From Desulfobacteraceae bacterium (GTDB lineage Bacteria > Desulfobacterota > Desulfobacteria > Desulfobacterales > JAABSP01): a DNA stretch of 64,000 bases. The notes beneath the pieces are model-generated. The model did no database searches. It was not told the DNA's origin and was given only the letters and a program-made list of their open reading frames with translations. Shown here one piece after another: positions 1 to 7,993 of this stretch (positions are counted from its first letter, which is position 1; each line of letters starts with the position of its first letter). The DNA lies in NCBI GenBank assembly GCA_011390345.1, contig JAABSP010000002.1, forward strand, positions 1 through 64,000, in the 5' to 3' direction. The position numbers and the translations under genes were made by a program.

Positions 1-719
1 CCCATAAGAATAATCGGCCAGTAGGTTCTCAAAAGCCCGCTCATGGCCAAAAGAATCTTTGTGGAGAGCGGAATGGCCCCGCCCATATCCTCGAAGATCA
101 TGGAGAACTTCGGGATGACAAAGGTCATCAGGATGATGATGGAGATCCCCCCCACAAAGAGCAGAAAGATGGGGTAGACCAGGGCAGAGCGGATATAATC
201 CTTCAGCTCCTGTGAATTCTCCAGAAAGATCCCCAGCCGCTCCAGCACCGCCTCCAGCACACCGCCGGCCTCCCCGGCCCGGACCATGTTGACGTAGAAC
301 TCCGAAAATGCCTTCGGGTGTTTGGCCATCGCATCCGACAGGTAGCTTCCTCCCTGTACAGAGCGAAGCATCTCCCGGATCACGTTTTTGAATCCGGGCT
401 TTTCCGCGGTATCGATCAGCACCGAAAGTGCCCGATCCACCGGCAATCCTGCGGAAAGAAGCGCGGCCAGATCCTGGGTGAAGCGCATCACATCGGCTTC
501 GGAGATCCGCGAGAAAATCGCGGATAAACTCTTGCTGAGATCATACCGGAACAGATCGGATGTCAGGGAGGGGCCGCTCTTTCCGGCCGGCCGGATCTGG
601 ATGGGAATATAGCCCATATCCTGAAGACGCCCTGCAGCCCCTCGTTCATCTGCCGCCTCCAGAGAGCCCCGCACTACCTTCCCGGTCGGCTCCGCGGCCT
701 TGTATGCGTAAAGCGGCAT
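1..719 (-). CDS. gspF: Type II secretion inner-membrane protein GspF (3' part outside window)
   Basis: Translating the minus strand from the ATG at 719 gives an open frame of about 239 codons that runs off the left edge, so the C-terminal part is missing. It opens MPLYAYKAAEPTGK, the usual GspF/PilC start, followed by the first T2SSF domain (roughly residues 60-190, including FTQDLAALLSAGLPV and AGEAGGVLEAVL). A hydrophobic segment follows at about residues 195-220 (LFVGGISIIILMTFVIPKF). GspF is the polytopic inner-membrane platform protein of type II secretion and interacts with the GspE ATPase, which is encoded just upstream on the same strand with a 29-bp gap. A GGAG ribosome site lies inside the tandem 13-mer between the two genes. 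PilC of a type IV pilus is the alternative; the gspE partner favours type II secretion. Confidence 0.9.
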   Translation of the reverse strand, partial: MPLYAYKAAEPTGKVVRGSLEAADERGAAGRLQDMGYIPIQIRPAGKSGPSLTSDLFRYDLSKSLSAIFSRISEADVMRFTQDLAALLSAGLPVDRALSVLIDTAEKPGFKNVIREMLRSVQGGSYLSDAMAKHPKAFSEFYVNMVRAGEAGGVLEAVLERLGIFLENSQELKDYIRSALVYPIFLLFVGGISIIILMTFVIPKFSMIFEDMGGAIPLSTKILLAMSGLLRTYWPIILM

Positions 720-722
720 AGT

Positions 723-761
723 CTATATCTCCAGGCTATATCTCCAAGCTATATTTCCAGG
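723..761 (-). repeat. Three tandem 13-bp units spanning the gspE stop and gspF ribosome site
   Basis: On the plus strand three consecutive 13-bp units (CTATATYTCCARG) occupy 723-735, 736-748 and 749-761. Read on the minus strand, each unit is a version of CTGGAAATATAG. The first contains the gspE C-terminus Leu-Glu-Ile-stop, and the last supplies the GGAG in front of the gspF ATG. The array looks like a small tandem duplication of the stop codon and ribosome-binding region. Confidence 0.8.
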
Positions 762-2266
762 GTTACCCGGAGTACTTCCGATAAGGTGGTGACGCCCGCT
801 TTGACCTTCTCCCATCCGTGTGCCCGCAGGGAGATCATCCCGCTTTCTCCCGCAACGCGCTTAATCCGCTCCGCGCTCGATTGCGCCAGGATCTCTTTTC
901 GAATCTCTTCATCGATGGGCAGGTATTCAAAGAGCCCGGTTCTTCCTCGAAAACCGGTGTTTCTACAGGCTTCGCACCCCTTTCCTTCATAGAAGCGGAC
1001 CCCTTCCAGATCGGATCTGCTCAATCGCATGGACCGGATAAGCTTTTCATCCGGATCGACCTCCCTTTTGCAGTCGGAGCAGATCACCCGGACCAGCCGC
1101 TGGGCCAGAATTCCCAAAAGCGTAGAGCTGAGCAGAAAGTTCTCCACCCCCATCTCCAGAAGCCGGGTGACCGCGCCGGCCGAATCGTTGGTGTGCAGGG
1201 TGGAAAAGAGGAGATGGCCCGTGAGCGCTGACTGGATCGCGATCTCGGCCGTCTCCCGGTCCCGGATCTCCCCTACCAGAATGATGTCCGGGTCCTGGCG
1301 GACGATCGCGCGGAGGCCCGATGCAAAGGTGAGGCCGATCTTCGGGTTGACCTGGATCTGATTGACTCCGCCGAGCTGGTACTCCACCGGATCTTCCAAG
1401 GTGATGATCTTCTTTTCCGGGGAGTTGATCCGTGCAAGGGTCGTATATAATGTTGAGGTCTTTCCGCTGCCGGTGGGGCCGGTCACCAGAACCATCCCGT
1501 AGGGCTGGCCGATCAGCTCCGCATATCGGGAGAGCAGCGATTCCGGAAAGCCGATCCGGGCAAGGTCTAAAATCAGGTTTTCCCGGTCCAGAATCCGCAT
1601 CACCAGACTTTCGCCGTAGAGGGTCGGGATGGTGGAGACCCGAAAGTCGATCTCCCGGTCCGCGATCCTCAGCTTGATCCGGCCATCCTGGGGAAGCCTG
1701 CGCTCCGCGATGTCGAGCTTGGCCATGATCTTGACCCGGGAGATGATCGCGGCCTGGAGCCGTTTGGGCGGGGCATCGACCTCATTGAGCACTCCGTCGA
1801 TCCGGTAGCGGACCTTGAATTCGTCCTCGAAGGGCTCGAAGTGGATGTCACTGGCTCTCTGCTCTACCGCGTTCAGGATCAGCCGGTTGACCAGCCGGAT
1901 GATGGGGGCCTCGGATGCAAGATCCCGCAGTTGATCAACATCGGCATCCTCGCCCCCCGCGATCTCATAGATATCCTTCCCGGCCTCCTCAATGATCGTC
2001 TCGATCGACTGGCTGCTCGCGCCATAGAGCCGTTCGATGGCATCGAAGATATCCTCAGCCCGGCCATTCTGCACCGCTACGTCGAGCCCATACGCGAACT
2101 TGAGGGCCTCCAAGGCTTCTGAGTCCTCGGGAGGCGCCATCGCGATGGTAAGTGTCCCGCCATCCATGGCCAGGGGGACGAACCGGGACTGCTTCATGAA
2201 CTTGACCGGCAGATTCTCCAGCGGTACGGGCTCTTTGGGATATTGGAGGGAACCGTTCATATTCAT
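749..2266 (-). CDS. gspE: Type II secretion ATPase GspE
   Basis: This 505-residue protein has the full GspE architecture. An N-terminal T2SSE_N-like region lies at about residues 15-90. The secretion ATPase domain carries Walker A (GPTGSGKTS), an Asp box (ITLEDPVEYQ), Walker B (ILVGEIRDRETAEIA) and a His box (GHLLFSTLHTND). A four-Cys metal-binding motif (CSDC...CEAC) lies near residues 395-445. GspE is a cytoplasmic hexamer that powers pseudopilus assembly in type II secretion. It sits directly upstream of gspF in the common gspE-gspF order. The length is normal for the family. A type IV pilus PilB is less likely because PilB usually has a longer N-terminal region. Confidence 0.93.
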   Translation of the reverse strand: MNMNGSLQYPKEPVPLENLPVKFMKQSRFVPLAMDGGTLTIAMAPPEDSEALEALKFAYGLDVAVQNGRAEDIFDAIERLYGASSQSIETIIEEAGKDIYEIAGGEDADVDQLRDLASEAPIIRLVNRLILNAVEQRASDIHFEPFEDEFKVRYRIDGVLNEVDAPPKRLQAAIISRVKIMAKLDIAERRLPQDGRIKLRIADREIDFRVSTIPTLYGESLVMRILDRENLILDLARIGFPESLLSRYAELIGQPYGMVLVTGPTGSGKTSTLYTTLARINSPEKKIITLEDPVEYQLGGVNQIQVNPKIGLTFASGLRAIVRQDPDIILVGEIRDRETAEIAIQSALTGHLLFSTLHTNDSAGAVTRLLEMGVENFLLSSTLLGILAQRLVRVICSDCKREVDPDEKLIRSMRLSRSDLEGVRFYEGKGCEACRNTGFRGRTGLFEYLPIDEEIRKEILAQSSAERIKRVAGESGMISLRAHGWEKVKAGVTTLSEVLRVTLEI

Positions 2267-2328
2267 TTGATTCTCATGTGCTGTGGGACAGGGGATGATG
2301 GACGGGCCATCGGGATCCGCGGCATCAT

Positions 2329-2359
2329 TTATATATAGTTCCGCTGTTATATATAGTTC
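2329..2359. repeat. 13-bp direct repeat upstream of gspE, in a 300-bp non-coding stretch
   Basis: The gap 2267-2566 before gspE has no gene. It holds two exact copies of TTATATATAGTTC (2329-2341 and 2347-2359), 18 bp apart start to start, about 65-90 bp upstream of the gspE start. Their spacing and position would suit a pair of regulator sites or an AT-rich promoter element; this is inference only. The comEA terminator lies in the same gap. Confidence 0.5.
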
Positions 2360-2502
2360 GGCCGCGCATAGCTCCGCCCCTTGAGTTACAGCCCAATATT
2401 CTCATAACTATCTGTTTTAGAAGCATTCTGTTTTGTCCGGGATCGATTTGACCGTTTTTCTAAAAGGGAAAGTATTGCATGGAATGGGGGGGATCTGTCA
2501 AG

Positions 2503-2538
2503 GAAAATAAAACCCCCGGGCCGTAACCGGCCAGGGGG
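2503..2538 (-). terminator. Rho-independent terminator of comEA
   Basis: On the minus strand a GC-rich hairpin (arms 2513-2523 and 2528-2538, CCCCC/GGGGG plus GGCCG/CGGCC around a TAAC loop) is followed by a TTTTATTTT run at 2504-2512. It lies 29 bp past the comEA stop. Confidence 0.85.
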
Positions 2539-2566
2539 CAGAGGAGGTGAAAGTTACCTGTGGGTA

Positions 2567-2911
2567 TTATTCTTTTTTCTTGCCTGAAGCGTCTGATGGA
2601 GAGGTTTCAGTTCCGGTTGCAGCAGGGCTGCCGCCAACGGTCAGGCGATCCTTGTTCTGCTCAAAAGTCTTGGGGCCGATCCCACTGACATCCCGGATAT
2701 CCTCAGCACTCTTGAAGAGGCCGTTGGCCTCTCTGTATTCAACAATCCTTTCCGCATAAACCGGGCCGATGCCATCCAAAGTCATCAGCACCTCAGCAGA
2801 GGCTGTATTGATATCGACTTTTCCGGCTTCCTGTGCCCAGAGGCCCGAGGCCATTGCCATAACCATCATCACTGCTGACAGCAGGATGATTCCCCTTTTT
2901 GTTCTCATCAT
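2567..2911 (-). CDS. Secreted ComEA-like helix-hairpin-helix protein
   Basis: This is a 114-residue protein. It has a typical signal peptide (about 26 residues, basic start, hydrophobic core, cleavage after LWA). One ComEA-type helix-hairpin-helix DNA-binding domain follows, with VDINTASAEVLMTLDGIGPVYAERIVEYR at residues 32-60 and a second hairpin at SGIGPKTFEQ. The tail is short, low-complexity and lysine-rich. ComEA proteins bind DNA in the periplasm during uptake, but many small homologues have no proven role. It stands alone with its own terminator. The natural-transformation link is inferred from the fold only. Confidence 0.85.
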   Translation of the reverse strand: MMRTKRGIILLSAVMMVMAMASGLWAQEAGKVDINTASAEVLMTLDGIGPVYAERIVEYREANGLFKSAEDIRDVSGIGPKTFEQNKDRLTVGGSPAATGTETSPSDASGKKKE

Positions 2912-3017
2912 GGTAGATTCCTTTTCTATTCGAGTTTGGGAAGGTTCGATTTCCGAACCGTATAATTGTAATTATATCATAATTACCCTTTTTTCCCCAA
3001 ACCCAAAGCCGGAAAGC

Positions 3018-4640
3018 CTAGAGCCTGCCTGCATAGAGTCGTTTGAGATAGAACTTCCGGATCGGATCGAGCCCTTCAAAACCTGCATCTCCGGTCTCAT
3101 TGGCCTGCGCCATCTTCTTCCGGATATCTCCGGCCAGAATTTTGCCCAGCTCAACACCATACTGGTCAAAGGGATTGATCCCCCAGACAAAGGCCTCGTA
3201 CACAGTTTTGGCCTCGTAAAAGGAGAGGAGCCTTCCCACATTCTCCGGAGAGAGATCCTCCAGCACGATGGTAGATGAAGGCCGGTTGCCCCCGAAGACT
3301 TTGGCCGGATTCTCATCGGCCTTGCCCTGGGCCAGTGCCAGGGGCTGGGAGATGAGATTTGCCCAGAGTTCCTGATGATTGGTGACCCCTTTTGACATGG
3401 CTGCCTTACCTTTATATTGGGGCCGGAGAACCCCGATGAAATCGATGGGGAAGGGTCGTCCCTGGTGTGCGAGCTGGAAAAAGGAGTGCTGGGCATTGGT
3501 TCCGGGCTCTCCGAAGATGATCACTCCGGAATCGGCTTCAAGCCGTTCCCCTTCCGCGGTTACGGATTTGCCGTTGCTCTCCATGTAGAGCTGCTGGATA
3601 TGGGGCGCCAGTTGGTTCAAAGGGGTGCTGTAGGGGATGATGGACTGTGCGGGATAGCCGAGAAAATCATTGTTCCAGATCCCGATGAGCGCCGCGATCA
3701 GTGGCAGATTCTTTTCTTCTGCCGCATCCCTTGTGTGGAGATCCATCTCCTCTGCGCCTTTTAAAAAACGCTCGAAACGGTCATATCCGAGATAGAGACT
3801 TAAAGGAACCCCGCCCACCGCAGAGGAGACACTGTACCGCCCCCCGATAAAGTCGAACATGTGAAAGGCTTTCAATACCGGATTGGAAGGATCGTCTCCG
3901 GGGCTCCCCTTGGCCGCAACCGTGACCACATGGCGGGCCGGGTCGACCCCTTTTTCCCGCATGAAAGAATATGCCTGTTCCGTATTGGCCAGGGTCTCGG
4001 GGGTGGTATAGCTTTTGGAGATGATAATCCACAAAGTGGCTTCGGGGTCGATGCGGCCCTCGATCCTGCCGAAATCGTTGATGTCCACATTGGCCAGATA
4101 ATGGAGTTCGATCCCCTTGTCAGCATCGGCTGCCAGAGCTTCGGAGACGAATTGGCTTCCCAGATAGGAGCCGCCGATACCCACCACCACGGCATGAGAG
4201 AATCTTTTCCCCGTGGCCCCTCTGATCTCCCCGCTATGCACCTTACCGGAGAATTCCCGGATCTCTTCCCGGACCCGGCGGATCTCCGGCATGACATCGG
4301 CCCCATCCACGGATATCGACGCCCCGGAAAAGTCCCGGCAAGCGGTATGGAGAGCGGCTCTGTTTTCGGTGGCATTGACCTTCTCCCCCCGCATCATCGC
4401 GGAAAACCGATCCTTTATCCCCCGCCCCCGGGCAAGGGCAAAGAGGTTCTCCATCACGGATGGATCGACCCGCTGCCGGGAGAAATCATAAAAAATACCG
4501 CCGCCTTCCAAAGAAAATTTTTGGAATCGGCCTTCGGTTCTGATAAGATGGAAAAGATGATGATCAGGCCGGTCCATGAGATCTACAAATTTTTTTAATT
4601 TATCCCATGCCGGCACTTCCTTGCGTTTTTGGCTGGCCAT
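3018..4640 (-). CDS. pgi: Glucose-6-phosphate isomerase
   Basis: Phosphoglucose isomerase interconverts glucose-6-phosphate and fructose-6-phosphate. The 540-residue protein shows the sugar-phosphate-binding region VVGIGGSYLG, the first PGI signature GGRYSVSSAVG and the second signature FDQYGVELGK, with the catalytic Glu in MESNGKS context. The frame stays open upstream to 4721. The ATG at 4640 is preferred because AGAAAAGGAGAAAGG lies just in front of it and the upstream extension (rich in Phe and Leu) does not resemble the family. It is monocistronic, transcribed away from the roadblock operon. The enzyme gives a gluconeogenic or glycolytic link and pairs functionally with pyk at 11660. Confidence 0.95.
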   Translation of the reverse strand: MASQKRKEVPAWDKLKKFVDLMDRPDHHLFHLIRTEGRFQKFSLEGGGIFYDFSRQRVDPSVMENLFALARGRGIKDRFSAMMRGEKVNATENRAALHTACRDFSGASISVDGADVMPEIRRVREEIREFSGKVHSGEIRGATGKRFSHAVVVGIGGSYLGSQFVSEALAADADKGIELHYLANVDINDFGRIEGRIDPEATLWIIISKSYTTPETLANTEQAYSFMREKGVDPARHVVTVAAKGSPGDDPSNPVLKAFHMFDFIGGRYSVSSAVGGVPLSLYLGYDRFERFLKGAEEMDLHTRDAAEEKNLPLIAALIGIWNNDFLGYPAQSIIPYSTPLNQLAPHIQQLYMESNGKSVTAEGERLEADSGVIIFGEPGTNAQHSFFQLAHQGRPFPIDFIGVLRPQYKGKAAMSKGVTNHQELWANLISQPLALAQGKADENPAKVFGGNRPSSTIVLEDLSPENVGRLLSFYEAKTVYEAFVWGINPFDQYGVELGKILAGDIRKKMAQANETGDAGFEGLDPIRKFYLKRLYAGRL

Positions 4641-4779
4641 ACCTTTCTCCTTTTCTGGGGTGGGAAGCCTAAGAATTTTGATCTTATCAAAATGAAACAA
4701 TTGCGTCAATAAACGAAACATGATATCTGGTAGAATGGAAATCGCTGTAAAAGTCCGACAAGGACAGTATGGGTAGTTG

Positions 4780-4808
4780 TTGACAGGAATTGAACCGACT
4801 GTTATTAT
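4780..4808 (+). promoter_or_regulatory. Sigma-70 promoter of the roadblock/GTPase operon
   Basis: TTGACA at 4780-4785 and TATTAT at 4803-4808 are separated by exactly 17 bp, about 127 bp upstream of the first gene. This is a full -35 box and a 5/6 -10 box at ideal spacing. The roughly 115-nt leader that follows contains no recognised riboswitch. Confidence 0.75.
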
Positions 4809-4934
4809 CGGAGCCGATGCAGTGCCGTTGAAATATTTATAATTTAATATTCCAGGAAGTTAGAACTTCTTATACCGCTGGCACGATTCGATGAGAATGG
4901 CGGCTGATCTACAAAGGCATGGGAGAAAAGAGAT

Positions 4935-5357
4935 TTGGGGTCAAATTATGATGATATAAGTTTTTCCGAATACACGCTGGGACAGGAACAACTGGACCAG
5001 ATTGAGGCCATTCTCCATGAAGACCTCGTGGAAAGCGGCGTCAACAGCGTGCTTCTCATCGATATGGCCGGAAACATCATCGCGAACCGGGACAATGGCC
5101 TGTGTGATCATGATGTCTATTCCCTTGCGGCCCTTGCTTCGGCCAATTTTGCCGCTGTGGATACGATGGCCAAACTCGTCGGGGAACAGGAGTTCTCACT
5201 GCTGTTCCATAAAGGGGAGAACGAGAACATCCATTTCAGCAAGATCAACCCCGAATTCCTCCTGATCTCCATTTTTGGAAAAAATGTGACGTTGGGGCTG
5301 TTGCGGCTGAAGGTGACGGAGGCGATTGAGAAGATCAACGGACTGCTGGAAAAGTAG
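4935..5357 (+). CDS. Roadblock/LC7 domain protein (first of two)
   Basis: The protein has 140 residues with a single roadblock/LC7 fold: helix LDQIEAILHEDLVESGVNSVLLID, strands MAGNIIAN and FSLLFHKGENENIHFSK, and a C-terminal helix LLRLKVTEAIEKI. Roadblock proteins bind small Ras-like GTPases of the MglA type and act as regulators (MglB is the classic GAP). The start is a TTG preceded by GGGAGAAAAGAGA. No ATG fits upstream, and the homologous second copy aligns from the same residue. The neighbour 62 bp downstream is the GTPase, and a close paralogue lies beyond it at 6032. The partner role is inferred from family and context. Confidence 0.88.
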   Translation: MGSNYDDISFSEYTLGQEQLDQIEAILHEDLVESGVNSVLLIDMAGNIIANRDNGLCDHDVYSLAALASANFAAVDTMAKLVGEQEFSLLFHKGENENIHFSKINPEFLLISIFGKNVTLGLLRLKVTEAIEKINGLLEK

Positions 5358-5419
5358 ACCGCAAGGGAGCCATTATTGCAGAAGGTATCGAGTTAACCAT
5401 CGTTTAGGAGGGATCTGAT

Positions 5420-6019
5420 TTGGCGTTCGTCAACATGAAGACCAAAGAGGTCCAGGCAAAGATCGTCTTTTATGGACCCGGCAGAGGGGGAAAGACCTCC
5501 AATCTGGAGTATATCTACAGCAAGTTCAGAGAACGGATCAAATCCGAAATGGTCAGCATCAAGACCCATGGGGATCGGACCCTTTTTTTCGACTTCCTCC
5601 CCTTTGACATCGGCAAGATTATGGGCTACGATGTCAAGGTACAACTTTATACCGTACCTGGTCAGGTGAAATATGACGCGACCCGGAAACTCGTTTTAAA
5701 AGGGGTGGATGGCATTGTTTTTGTTGCGGATTCACAAGTGGAGCAGAGAAAGAAGAATGTCCTTTCCCTGAAAAACCTTCAGGAGAATCTCTCCACCTAT
5801 AAGAAGAGCATCTTCAAGGTCCCCCTCGTTCTCCAGTACAACAAACGGGATCTTAAGGATGTTCCTCTGCTGCCGATCGAGGTGATGGATAAGGATCTCA
5901 ACAGCCAGTTGAAGGTCCCCTCCTTCCCCGCGAGTGCGGTCACAGGGCACAATGTGGTTCCGACGCTGAAGAAAATCATTTCCGCAACTATGGCTTCCCT
6001 GCAAAACGTACTCAAATAG
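5420..6019 (+). CDS. MglA-like Ras-superfamily GTPase
   Basis: This is a 199-residue cytoplasmic GTPase. The P-loop GPGRGGKT lies at residues 19-26. The MglA-type switch II region LYTVPGQVKYDATRK replaces the usual DxxG, and the G4 motif is NKRD. MglA proteins are polarity switches in myxobacteria; in other Desulfobacterota they are widespread with unclear roles. The start is TTG with AGGAGG eight bases upstream. The gene is flanked on both sides by roadblock genes, suggesting that they regulate its nucleotide state. A second, divergent copy lies at 43956. The motility or polarity function is inferred from the family. Confidence 0.9.
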   Translation: MAFVNMKTKEVQAKIVFYGPGRGGKTSNLEYIYSKFRERIKSEMVSIKTHGDRTLFFDFLPFDIGKIMGYDVKVQLYTVPGQVKYDATRKLVLKGVDGIVFVADSQVEQRKKNVLSLKNLQENLSTYKKSIFKVPLVLQYNKRDLKDVPLLPIEVMDKDLNSQLKVPSFPASAVTGHNVVPTLKKIISATMASLQNVLK

Positions 6020-6031
6020 GAGGAGAGACAA

Positions 6032-6451
6032 TTGGGTTCCGAATATGATGACAATGCCTCTTTTACCGATTACTCTCTGGGCCCAGAGCAGTTAGAGGTG
6101 ATCGAGCAGGTGCTGGAGGAGGACCTCATCGAGAGCGGCGTCCACAGCGTCATGCTTATCGACATGGCCGGAAATATCATTGCCCAGCATGACAATGGCG
6201 AGGCGCAGCACGATCTGTACTCCCTTGCTGCCTTGGCATCGGCCAATTTTGCCGCAGTGGATACCATGGCCAAGATCGTTGGAGAGGAGGAGTTCTCATT
6301 GCTCTTTCACAAGGGAGAGAGCGAGAATATCCACTTCAGCAAAGTCAATCCCGAATATCTGCTGATCACCATCTTCGGTAAAGATGTTGCCCTTGGTCTT
6401 CTCCGCCTGAAGGTAGCCGAGGCCATACAGAAGATCAACGACGTCTGGTAG
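6032..6451 (+). CDS. Roadblock/LC7 domain protein (second of two)
   Basis: The 139-residue roadblock protein is clearly paralogous to the one at 4935. The central stretch SLAALASANFAAVDTMAK is identical and most of the length aligns without gaps. It begins with TTG behind TAGGAGGAGAGA and starts 12 bp after the GTPase stop, so it is almost certainly cotranscribed. Two similar but non-identical roadblock subunits around one GTPase suggest a heterodimeric regulator, although homodimers of each are equally possible. Confidence 0.88.
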   Translation: MGSEYDDNASFTDYSLGPEQLEVIEQVLEEDLIESGVHSVMLIDMAGNIIAQHDNGEAQHDLYSLAALASANFAAVDTMAKIVGEEEFSLLFHKGESENIHFSKVNPEYLLITIFGKDVALGLLRLKVAEAIQKINDVW

Positions 6452-6501
6452 GCCGAATAGGGTTCAGGTAAAATCGATGGCAAGATTATGGAGGATGCAG
6501 C

Positions 6502-7368
6502 GTGGGCTCCGATGATAACGGCAAAATGGGACCGGAGGTAGACAGCCGACTCGATGACTTTTTCGGAGATGAAAAGGAGGATTCCGGCTCGGAGGATATT
6601 GATTATGAAGGATCCGGCCAGAACATCGATGATTTCTATTCCGATGATGATGAGGGCGGACCGGTCCTGAAGGAAGATTCCGAGATGAATGTGGATGATT
6701 CCGGCGTGGACATTCAACAGGGTCCGATCTCGCCTCCGGCTGCTGCCGGCGGAAAAAAAAATAAAGGCAAACCGCCCCAAAAACCGGCAAAAAAGGATAC
6801 CCTGGACGTGGATAATTCAGATCTGAAGGAACTCAAATCGGTCATCCTGTCCCTGGAGTGGGAGATCACCGATCAGCTCATGTATCGGCTCAATGATGAG
6901 GTGACAAAGCTCGAGAAGTCGCATAAGAATGACAAGATCCTCGTGGCCTTTCTTCAGCTTATGGGATCTTTAGGGAAATATGTCCAGAAGAAGAAGGCCG
7001 GCGCGCACCCGGACTCGATTGCGCTCTTGAACTCTGTCTATGAAAATCTCGAGCAGGTGATACTCTCATCGGATATGTCCGATGGGGCCAAAAAGAAGAT
7101 CCTTGTCTCGGAAGTGAACAAGTACAAGAAGCTCAAGGAGCAGATCAAGGATTTCGGAAAGGGCAAAAAGGCCAAAGCCGAACCGGAGCCGGCCCCAGCC
7201 GAGCCATCACCGGAACCGGAATATAGAGAAGAGATGGAAGCTGCTTCCGGAGCCGAAGGCGGCAATGCGGGTGACGTTGTCCATACTTTGAATAAAATCG
7301 GGAATAACCTTCTGCAGGAATTGCAGGCCATTCGGGAGGAATTGCGACTGTTGAGGGAGAATCGGTAA
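6502..7368 (+). CDS. Acidic protein of unknown function in the roadblock/GTPase operon
   Basis: The 288-residue protein starts at GTG with GGAGG upstream. I do not recognise a named domain. Residues 1-80 are low-complexity and very acidic (many Asp, Glu, Ser and Gly). Residues 80-105 are Lys/Pro-rich. Residues 108-215 form a predicted helical domain (LKSVILSLEWEITDQ, then LVAFLQLMGSLGKYV). After a Glu/Pro linker, a C-terminal helix (residues 262-288, with LQELQAIREELRLL) looks like a coiled coil. The gene's place between the roadblock and FHA genes, with the FHA ATG immediately after its stop, suggests an adaptor or effector. That is inference from context. Confidence 0.8.
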   Translation: MGSDDNGKMGPEVDSRLDDFFGDEKEDSGSEDIDYEGSGQNIDDFYSDDDEGGPVLKEDSEMNVDDSGVDIQQGPISPPAAAGGKKNKGKPPQKPAKKDTLDVDNSDLKELKSVILSLEWEITDQLMYRLNDEVTKLEKSHKNDKILVAFLQLMGSLGKYVQKKKAGAHPDSIALLNSVYENLEQVILSSDMSDGAKKKILVSEVNKYKKLKEQIKDFGKGKKAKAEPEPAPAEPSPEPEYREEMEAASGAEGGNAGDVVHTLNKIGNNLLQELQAIREELRLLRENR

Positions 7369-7848
7369 ATGATCATCTTCTGCGAGGAATGCGGCGCCCG
7401 AAATGTTGTGGAAACGCCGGGAGATGAGGAAGTACCTGCCAGATGTATCAACTGTAAGACAATTCTCCGGCCGCCTGTACCGGCTGCCGGTACCGTATCC
7501 ATTTCACAGAAGCGCAGAAGCCGCATGGAGCTTCGGTTCCGGGAACAGTTGGTGGAGATCAGCCAGAGCCGCCCCAGCGTCACCATGGGAAGGCAGAGCC
7601 ATAACAACCTCGTGGTGGAGGACAGCCGGGTCTCCCGCTCCCATGCCCGGATCGTCTACCGCCAGGACCAATTCATCCTGATCGACCACAGCACCAACGG
7701 GACATACGTCTTTATCAAAGGGGAGAAGGGGATGAACCTGAAACAGCAGGAGACTCCCCTCATCGGCAGCGGAATCTTCGGCCTCGGCAGAAAGGTCGCC
7801 CCCGATTCCCCGGAGGCGATCCATTTCAATATTATCCCCGATTCCTGA
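7369..7848 (+). CDS. Zinc-ribbon/FHA domain protein
   Basis: This 159-residue protein has an N-terminal CxxC...CxxC knuckle (CEEC at 5-8, CINC near 27-30). A forkhead-associated domain follows, with the phosphothreonine-binding residues visible: GR in TMGRQSHNN, SRSH in RVSRSHARI, and STNGTYV. FHA domains bind phosphothreonine peptides, implying an unlinked Ser/Thr kinase or a phospho-independent partner; no such kinase is encoded in this window. The ATG directly follows the TAA of the acidic protein, so the two are translationally coupled. It is the last gene of the operon. Confidence 0.88.
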   Translation: MIIFCEECGARNVVETPGDEEVPARCINCKTILRPPVPAAGTVSISQKRRSRMELRFREQLVEISQSRPSVTMGRQSHNNLVVEDSRVSRSHARIVYRQDQFILIDHSTNGTYVFIKGEKGMNLKQQETPLIGSGIFGLGRKVAPDSPEAIHFNIIPDS

Positions 7849-7949
7849 TCCCTTTTTTCGGCCCCGGATCTGGGAGAACGATTATCCCGGATCAGATGCT
7901 CTCTTTTCGTCCCCCCCTGAATTTTCGGAGATTCTGAGGAAGGAAGCCT

Positions 7950-7967
7950 AAAAAGCCCTTCAGGGCC
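7950..7967 (-). terminator. Rho-independent terminator of the ATPase gene
   Basis: On the minus strand GCCC-TGAA-GGGC (7955-7966) is followed by TTTTT (7950-7954), 27 bp past the stop of the ATPase gene. A longer outer inverted repeat, AGATTCTG/CAGAATCT (7929-7936 and 7967-7974), encloses it and may also stop the FHA operon from the other side. Confidence 0.75.
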
Positions 7968-7993
7968 AGAATCTCTTCTTCTTTCTGCTCTAT

